Shown here: one piece after another, positions 59,790-64,000 of the stretch | How the letters are laid out: each line of letters starts with the position of its first letter | Numbering within the stretch: position 1 is the stretch's first letter | DNA from: Gemmatirosa kalamazoonensis | GTDB lineage: Bacteria > Gemmatimonadota > Gemmatimonadetes > Gemmatimonadales > Gemmatimonadaceae | NCBI RefSeq assembly: GCF_000522985.1 | Contig: NZ_CP007128.1 | Span: forward strand, 3,828,220-3,892,219 | Reading direction: 5' to 3' | DNA: 64,000 nucleotides | Notes under the pieces: model-generated | Seen by the model: only the letters and a program-made list of their open reading frames with translations | Databases searched by the model: none | What the model was told of the DNA's origin: nothing | Position numbers and translations under genes: made by a program

Positions 59790-60176
59790 GCTGTCGGGGC
59801 GCGACTCCACGCGCGCCCCGCCCATCGCCTTCGCCGCGCGGCGCGCCCAGTCGGGGTGGCCGCTGCGATCGAGCACCAGCGAGCTGTCGATTCGGTCGCG
59901 CGTGGTGCCGATCTCCACGACGTCGAACCCGCGGTCGCGCAGCCAGCGTGTCGCCCGGCGCGCGAGGCCGTTGATCGTCGTCGCGTTCACGACCTGCACG
60001 CGCACGCGCACCCCGCTCGGCGCACGGGCCGTGGAGTCGTCGGGGATCTTCGGCGCCGGCGGTGTGGTGTCGGCGCGGGTCGCGCGCGACGCCTCGCGCT
60101 TGGTCCAGCGCGACGCGGTGCCCCACGCGAGCACGCCGAGCAGCAGCAGGGCGAGGATCCAGCGGCCGATCTTCAT
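59718..60176 (-). CDS. LytR C-terminal-domain protein
   Basis: A 152-residue envelope protein with one N-terminal membrane anchor (RWILALLLLGVLAWGTA), a short Pro/Ser/Thr linker, and a LytR_C domain (VRVRVQVVNATTINGLARRA; WLRDRGFDVVEIGTTRDRID; YLDLTVLVGRSWR near the end). In many bacteria such a gene lies directly after yqeK, as here, and before rsfS; rsfS is absent, and instead the gene converges on and overlaps rlmN. Function is unknown. ATG at 60174-60176. Confidence 0.85.
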   Translation of the reverse strand: MKIGRWILALLLLGVLAWGTASRWTKREASRATRADTTPPAPKIPDDSTARAPSGVRVRVQVVNATTINGLARRATRWLRDRGFDVVEIGTTRDRIDSSLVLDRSGHPDWARRAAKAMGGARVESRPDSSRYLDLTVLVGRSWRPPAETLDP

Positions 60177-60186
60177 CGCGTCGCGC

Positions 60187-61176
60187 TCAGCGCACGGAGT
60201 TCCAGAAGCTCGCCGTCTCGGGGAAGATCTCGAGCCCCTCGCGCAGCGACCACTCGATCCGCATGCGCACGACCTGGCGCAGCACGCCGTCGAAGTCGCG
60301 ACCGACGAGCGCGGCGAGGAACGCGCGGTCGGTCGCCGCGAACTTCCGCCCCGGCTCGAGGAAGTCGGCGACGTAGAGCGCGCGCCCCACGCGTCCCCAC
60401 CGCGCCGACCCGATGGTGTGCCACCGCACCGCGTCGAGCACCTCGGTGCGCGTCTCCCCTTCGCGCTCGAGCATCACCGCCGCCGCGGGACCGTGCAGCA
60501 GCTCCGTGGGCGACTCGTGGTCGCCGGTGAGGTCCCGCAGCAGCGCCTCGGGCGCATCGCGCAGCGCGTCGTGCCAGGCGCCCGCGTCGCGCATGGCCGC
60601 GGCCTCGCCCTCGTCGCATGCGATGACCGGCGCCCACTGCGCGAGCAGTGTGGTCACTCGCTTGATGTGCGCGAGGCGCTTCTCGCCGACCTGCGCCCAC
60701 GCGGGGAGCGCGAGGTGCACGTCGTGGGACGTCGTCGGACGGCTGTTGGTGTCGGTCACGGAATCGGATCCTAACGCGGCGAGCTCGCGACGCCACCAGT
60801 CGCGCGACGCGATGCCGGGGTGCGGCAGCGTGAGACGCAGCGTGCTGATGGCGCGCTCGCCGTACCTCACGATGTCGCAGTCGAGCGGACGCGGCCCCCA
60901 CCGCACCTCGCGCCGGCGGTCGCGCCCCGCGCGACGCTCGACGTCGTGCAGCGCATCGAGCAGCGCCTCGGGCCCGAGCGAGGTCTCGACGAGCAGCATC
61001 TGGTTCAGGAACGGCCCCTGTTCCACCGGACCGTGTGGAGCGGTCTCCTCGACGTCGGTGGCGGCGACGACGCGCGTGTCCGGGAGTCGCGCGATCTCGT
61101 CGCGCGCGAACGCGAGGTGGGCCGCGCGGTCGCCGAGGTTGGAGCCGAGCGCCACGTAGGCCTGCTCCACGCTCAC
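60187..61176 (-). CDS. FolK-YqeK fusion: HPPK and HD-domain nucleotidase
   Basis: Two enzymes in one 329-residue frame. Residues about 1-150 are FolK (6-hydroxymethyl-7,8-dihydropterin pyrophosphokinase, folate synthesis): QAYVALGSNLGDRAAHLAFA, GPFLNQMLLVETSL, and the signature RRREVRWGPRPLDCDI. Residues about 165-329 are an HD domain of the YqeK type (diadenosine-tetraphosphate hydrolase): KRLAHIKRVTTLLA, GAWHDALRD, ELLHGPAAAVML, VRWHTIGS and ALYVADFLEPGRK, with all metal ligands present. No stop or frame change is seen between the two. GTG at 61174-61176 overlaps folB. Confidence 0.9.
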   Translation of the reverse strand: MSVEQAYVALGSNLGDRAAHLAFARDEIARLPDTRVVAATDVEETAPHGPVEQGPFLNQMLLVETSLGPEALLDALHDVERRAGRDRRREVRWGPRPLDCDIVRYGERAISTLRLTLPHPGIASRDWWRRELAALGSDSVTDTNSRPTTSHDVHLALPAWAQVGEKRLAHIKRVTTLLAQWAPVIACDEGEAAAMRDAGAWHDALRDAPEALLRDLTGDHESPTELLHGPAAAVMLEREGETRTEVLDAVRWHTIGSARWGRVGRALYVADFLEPGRKFAATDRAFLAALVGRDFDGVLRQVVRMRIEWSLREGLEIFPETASFWNSVR

Positions 61177-61529
61177 GACGCGCGCTCGCGCTCCAGCACG
61201 ACCTCGGCGTGGTCCAGCGGCGCACCGAGCGGCACGTGCGGCTTGCGCACCGCGATGCGCGCGCGCGCCACGCCGTCGAGCGCGAGCGCGCCGTCGCACA
61301 CGTCGTGCGCGAAGTCCTCGAGGTACCGGATCTCCGCGCCACGAACGCGCGCCGACACGACGTCGTGCAGCGCGCGGTAGTCGAGCAGCGGCGCCGCCCG
61401 CGACGCGTCGTCGCGCCACACCGTGATGTCGACCTCCAGCGGCTGCGCGATCTCGCGCTCGTGCGGCAGGATGCCGACGAGCGCGTGAAAGCGGAGGCCG
61501 CGCAGCGAGACGGCGAGCGAGTCGCCCAT
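61173..61529 (-). CDS. folB: Dihydroneopterin aldolase
   Basis: Cleaves 7,8-dihydroneopterin to 6-hydroxymethyl-7,8-dihydropterin, the substrate of the adjacent FolK. The 118-residue product has the family layout: LRGLRFHALVGILPHEREIA with the substrate-binding Glu, DYRALHDVVSARV, YLEDFAHDVCDGAL, and the C-terminal catalytic-type lysine in IAVRKPHVPLG. ATG at 61527-61529. It overlaps the folK-yqeK gene by four bases, so two successive folate steps are translated together. Confidence 0.93.
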   Translation of the reverse strand: MGDSLAVSLRGLRFHALVGILPHEREIAQPLEVDITVWRDDASRAAPLLDYRALHDVVSARVRGAEIRYLEDFAHDVCDGALALDGVARARIAVRKPHVPLGAPLDHAEVVLERERAS

Positions 61530-61539
61530 CGCGCGCCGG

Positions 61540-62418
61540 TCAGCCGTCGAGCGCGGTGCGCATGTCGCGCACGAGCGTGAGCGCGCGCTCCACGCTCTCA
61601 CCCGCCGCGCGCACGAGGGCGCTGCCGACCGCGATGCCGTCGGCGAGCTTGCCCACCTCGGCGGCCTGCTCCGGGCGCGAGATGCCGAAGCCGACGCAGA
61701 TCGGCAGCGTCGTCGCGCCGCGCAGCCGCTCGATCGTCGCGGGCAGCGTCGCCGGCATCGTGCTCCGCTCGCCCGTCACGCCGAGTCGGCTGATGAGGTA
61801 CACGAAGCCCGAGCCGTGGCGCGCGATCTCCGCCATGCGATCGGCCGGCGTCGTCGGCGCGACCAGGCGCACGAACGCGAGCGAGCCGCCGCCGAGCCAC
61901 GCCTCACGCTCCGGGTCCGCGCCGACCGGAAGGTCCGTCACGAGCACGCCGTCCAGGCCTGCGTCGACCGCGCGCTGCAGCACGTCGCCGCCCGAGGCGA
62001 TGAGCGGGTTGAGGTACGTGAACAGCACGGACGGGATGCGCGGCTTCACGCGTGCGACCAGGTCGAGCGTGCCGTCGAGCGTCATGCCCGCCTCGAGCGC
62101 GATCTGCGACGAGCGCTGGATCACCGGGCCGTCGGCCAGCGGGTCGGAGAACGGCACCCCGACCTCGACGATGTCGGCGCCGGCGTCGGCGAGACCGGCG
62201 AGCAGCTCCGCCGAGCGCGCGGCGTCGGGATGGCCGGCCGTGATGTACGCGACGAGCGCCTTGCGACCACTCGCGCGCAGGCTCGCGAACTTCTCGTCGA
62301 TCGCGTTCGTGCGCGCGAAGCCGTTAGGCGTCACGAGCATGCGTGCTTCGATGCCCACCTCCAATCGCTCGCCGCCGCCGGTCAGCTCGTCGCCCGGTGT
62401 GCCGGAAGTCGCGGTCAT
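61540..62418 (-). CDS. trpA: Tryptophan synthase alpha subunit
   Basis: Cleaves indole-3-glycerol phosphate to indole, which channels to TrpB. The 292-residue product has the alpha barrel with [40 protein letters not shown] (catalytic Asp/Glu region), [25 protein letters not shown] and [14 protein letters not shown]. The first ~40 residues are an extension relative to the usual ~265; internal Met27 is an alternative start. ATG at 62416-62418 overlaps the trpB stop (ATGA). Confidence 0.95.
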   Translation of the reverse strand: MTATSGTPGDELTGGGERLEVGIEARMLVTPNGFARTNAIDEKFASLRASGRKALVAYITAGHPDAARSAELLAGLADAGADIVEVGVPFSDPLADGPVIQRSSQIALEAGMTLDGTLDLVARVKPRIPSVLFTYLNPLIASGGDVLQRAVDAGLDGVLVTDLPVGADPEREAWLGGGSLAFVRLVAPTTPADRMAEIARHGSGFVYLISRLGVTGERSTMPATLPATIERLRGATTLPICVGFGISRPEQAAEVGKLADGIAVGSALVRAAGESVERALTLVRDMRTALDG

Positions 62419-63644
62419 CGGCCGTTCTCCGTATCGATGTCGGGCAGGTCGCCCATCTCGCTCACCTGCGCGACGTCCTTGTCGCCGCGGCCGCTCAGGC
62501 AGATCAGCACCGGCTCGTCCGACTTCCACCGCCCGCACTGCTGCTCCACCCACGCGATCGCGTGCGACGTCTCGAGCGCGGGGATGATCCCCTCGAGTCG
62601 GCTCAGCAGCGTGAAGCCGCGCAGCGCGTCGGCATCGGTGACGGCGACGTACTCGGCGCGCTTGCTGTCCTTCAGGAACGAGTGCTCGGGGCCGACGCCC
62701 GGGTAGTCGAGCCCCGCCGAGATCGAGTGGGCCGGATGCACCTGACCGCCGGCGTCCTGCAGCAGGTAGCTCAGCGAGCCATGCAGCACACCGGGCGTGC
62801 CGCGGGTGAGCGACGCGGAGTGGCGCTCCGAGTCGAGCCCCTCGCCCGCCGCCTCGACCCCGACCAGCTCGACGTCGCGGTCGTCGACGAAGCCGGCGAA
62901 GATCCCCATCGCGTTCGACCCACCGCCGACGCACGCGACGACCGTCTGCGGCAGCCGCCCCGCGCGCTCGAGCATCTGCGCGCGCGCCTCGCGCCCGATC
63001 GTCGCCTGGAACTCGCGCACCATGCGCGGATACGGCGCCGGGCCGACCACGGAGCCGATGATGTAGTGGCTCGTGTCGACGTTCGTCACCCAGTCGCGGA
63101 TCGCCTCGCTCGTCGCGTCCTTCAGCGTGCGCGTGCCGCTCGTCACCGGCTCGACGGTCGCGCCCATGAGCCGCATGCGCCACACGTTCAGCGCCTGCCG
63201 CCGCATGTCCTCCTCGCCCATGTAGACGACGCACTCGAGGCCGTAGCGCGCGCACACCGTGGCCGTGGCGACGCCGTGCTGCCCCGCGCCCGTCTCGGCG
63301 ATGATGCGCTTCTTCCCCATGCGCTGCGCGAGCAGCACCTGGCCCACCGTGTTGTTGATCTTGTGCGCGCCCGTGTGGTTCAGATCCTCGCGCTTGAGCC
63401 ACACCGGTGCGCCCACGCGCGCGCCGAGTCGCGGCGCCGCGGTGAGCGGCGACGGCCGGCCGACGTAGTTGCGCAGCATGTCGTCGAGGTCCGCGCGGAA
63501 CGCGGGATCGCGCAATGCGGCGTCGAGCGCCGCCTCCAGCTCGTCGAGCGCGGGGACGAGCGTCTCGGGCACGTACCGGCCCCCGAAGGCGCCGAAGCGA
63601 TCGTTAGGCGCGGCGGCCGTGGCCGCGTCGATGGGCGTCGTCAC
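62415..63644 (-). CDS. trpB: Tryptophan synthase beta subunit
   Basis: PLP enzyme condensing indole and serine to tryptophan. The 409-residue product has [19 protein letters not shown], the PLP-lysine motif [42 protein letters not shown] (phosphate loop) and LSGRGDKDV. It is the canonical TrpB1, not TrpB2. GTG at 63642-63644 is chosen because it gives the normal N-terminus; it lies 7 nt after trpF. Order is trpF-trpB-trpA. Confidence 0.97.
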   Translation of the reverse strand: MTTPIDAATAAAPNDRFGAFGGRYVPETLVPALDELEAALDAALRDPAFRADLDDMLRNYVGRPSPLTAAPRLGARVGAPVWLKREDLNHTGAHKINNTVGQVLLAQRMGKKRIIAETGAGQHGVATATVCARYGLECVVYMGEEDMRRQALNVWRMRLMGATVEPVTSGTRTLKDATSEAIRDWVTNVDTSHYIIGSVVGPAPYPRMVREFQATIGREARAQMLERAGRLPQTVVACVGGGSNAMGIFAGFVDDRDVELVGVEAAGEGLDSERHSASLTRGTPGVLHGSLSYLLQDAGGQVHPAHSISAGLDYPGVGPEHSFLKDSKRAEYVAVTDADALRGFTLLSRLEGIIPALETSHAIAWVEQQCGRWKSDEPVLICLSGRGDKDVAQVSEMGDLPDIDTENGR

Positions 63645-63651
63645 TGCGAGC

Positions 63652-64000
63652 TCACTGAGATGGTGTACCGGGCTGCGTGCGCGGCGCGACCGCCGCGGCG
63701 CCCTGTGCGAACGCGCGCATGAGCGCGTGGTCCTTCTGCCCCGGCGCCTCTTCCACCCCCGACGACACGTCGACGACGTCGGGGTGCATCGCCTCGGCGG
63801 CACGCGTGACGTTCCCCGGCGTGAGCCCGCCCGCGAGCACGAGCCGCGTCGCGCCACGTACCGCAGCGGCCGCGTCGTGCAGCGCGAGCCAGTCCAGCGC
63901 CACGCCCGTGCCGCCGAGCTTTCCGTTGACCTTCGCGTCGAGCACCACCGCATCGGCGGCGGCGAACAGCTCGGCCGCGTTAGGCGGCAGCGCGGCGCCC
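63652..64000 (-). CDS. trpF: Phosphoribosylanthranilate isomerase (partial, N-terminus off the right edge)
   Basis: Amadori rearrangement of phosphoribosylanthranilate in tryptophan synthesis. Only the C-terminal ~115 residues are present. They include [36 protein letters not shown] (the phosphate-binding strand with catalytic region), and [20 protein letters not shown], the TrpF-typical end. The N-terminal catalytic Cys is outside the window. It precedes trpB at 7 nt, the usual trpF-trpB-trpA order. Confidence 0.92.
   Translation of the reverse strand, partial: GAALPPNAAELFAAADAVVLDAKVNGKLGGTGVALDWLALHDAAAAVRGATRLVLAGGLTPGNVTRAAEAMHPDVVDVSSGVEEAPGQKDHALMRAFAQGAAAVAPRTQPGTPSQ

Overview
The window is chromosomal DNA from a very GC-rich (roughly 70%) Gram-negative bacterium. 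Outer-membrane barrels, a lipoprotein, periplasmic proteins, an archaeal-style split methylmalonyl-CoA mutase and the mix of housekeeping genes point to Gemmatimonadota. That assignment is an inference from gene content, not from a marker gene. Genes are tightly packed, mostly on the minus strand, and very often coupled by ATGA, GTGA or TGATG overlaps. No IS element, prophage, rRNA operon or CRISPR array was seen.

Layout. 1-4.3 kb: gap-pgk-tpiA (lower glycolysis), then secG and a partial carA. 4.3-9.3 kb: comF, aroE, an LMW phosphatase, a threonylcarbamoyl-AMP synthase, ispD and radA. 9.4-16.2 kb: a run from a good promoter upstream of yicC through gmk, rpoZ, coaBC and a type-4 uracil-DNA glycosylase to dnaB, which carries a full LAGLIDADG intein. 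16.2-21.2 kb: a TonB-dependent-receptor-like barrel, pepA and icd. 21.2-26.0 kb: an unusual secretion locus with two paralogous pilin-like subunits, a PapD-like chaperone and a large usher-like barrel whose frame runs open into icd. 26.2-28.1 kb: tRNA-Leu(CAA) with promoter and terminator, and an ECF sigma / anti-sigma / Spy-like trio. 28.2-31.8 kb (plus strand): gdpD and two tandem amidohydrolases, the second without metal ligands. 31.9-34.7 kb: rng, rplU, rpmA. 35.2-41.8 kb: an isoprenylcysteine-methyltransferase-like protein, acyl-CoA dehydrogenase, recQ and a double U32 protein. 42-49.6 kb: an acyl-CoA/B12 cluster (AtuA pair, carboxyltransferase, split mutase, MeaB). 49.6-57.4 kb: two CBS/CorC-like proteins, ybeY, a PgpH-like HD protein, phoH and aspS. 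57.7-59.8 kb (plus strand): an outer-membrane protein and rlmN. 59.7-64 kb: LytR_C protein, a FolK-YqeK fusion, folB, trpA, trpB and partial trpF.

Two features cut across the annotation. First, the heptamer GCCTAAC (usually GCCTAACG) occurs 34 times on either strand by hand count, every time inside a coding region, and holds nearly every TTA leucine codon seen. Second, five long intergenic hairpins with arms built from 7-9 bp direct repeats start within a few bases of a stop codon; two near-identical ones flank the mutase gene.

All calls rest on reading the sequence and on knowledge of protein families. No database search was run.
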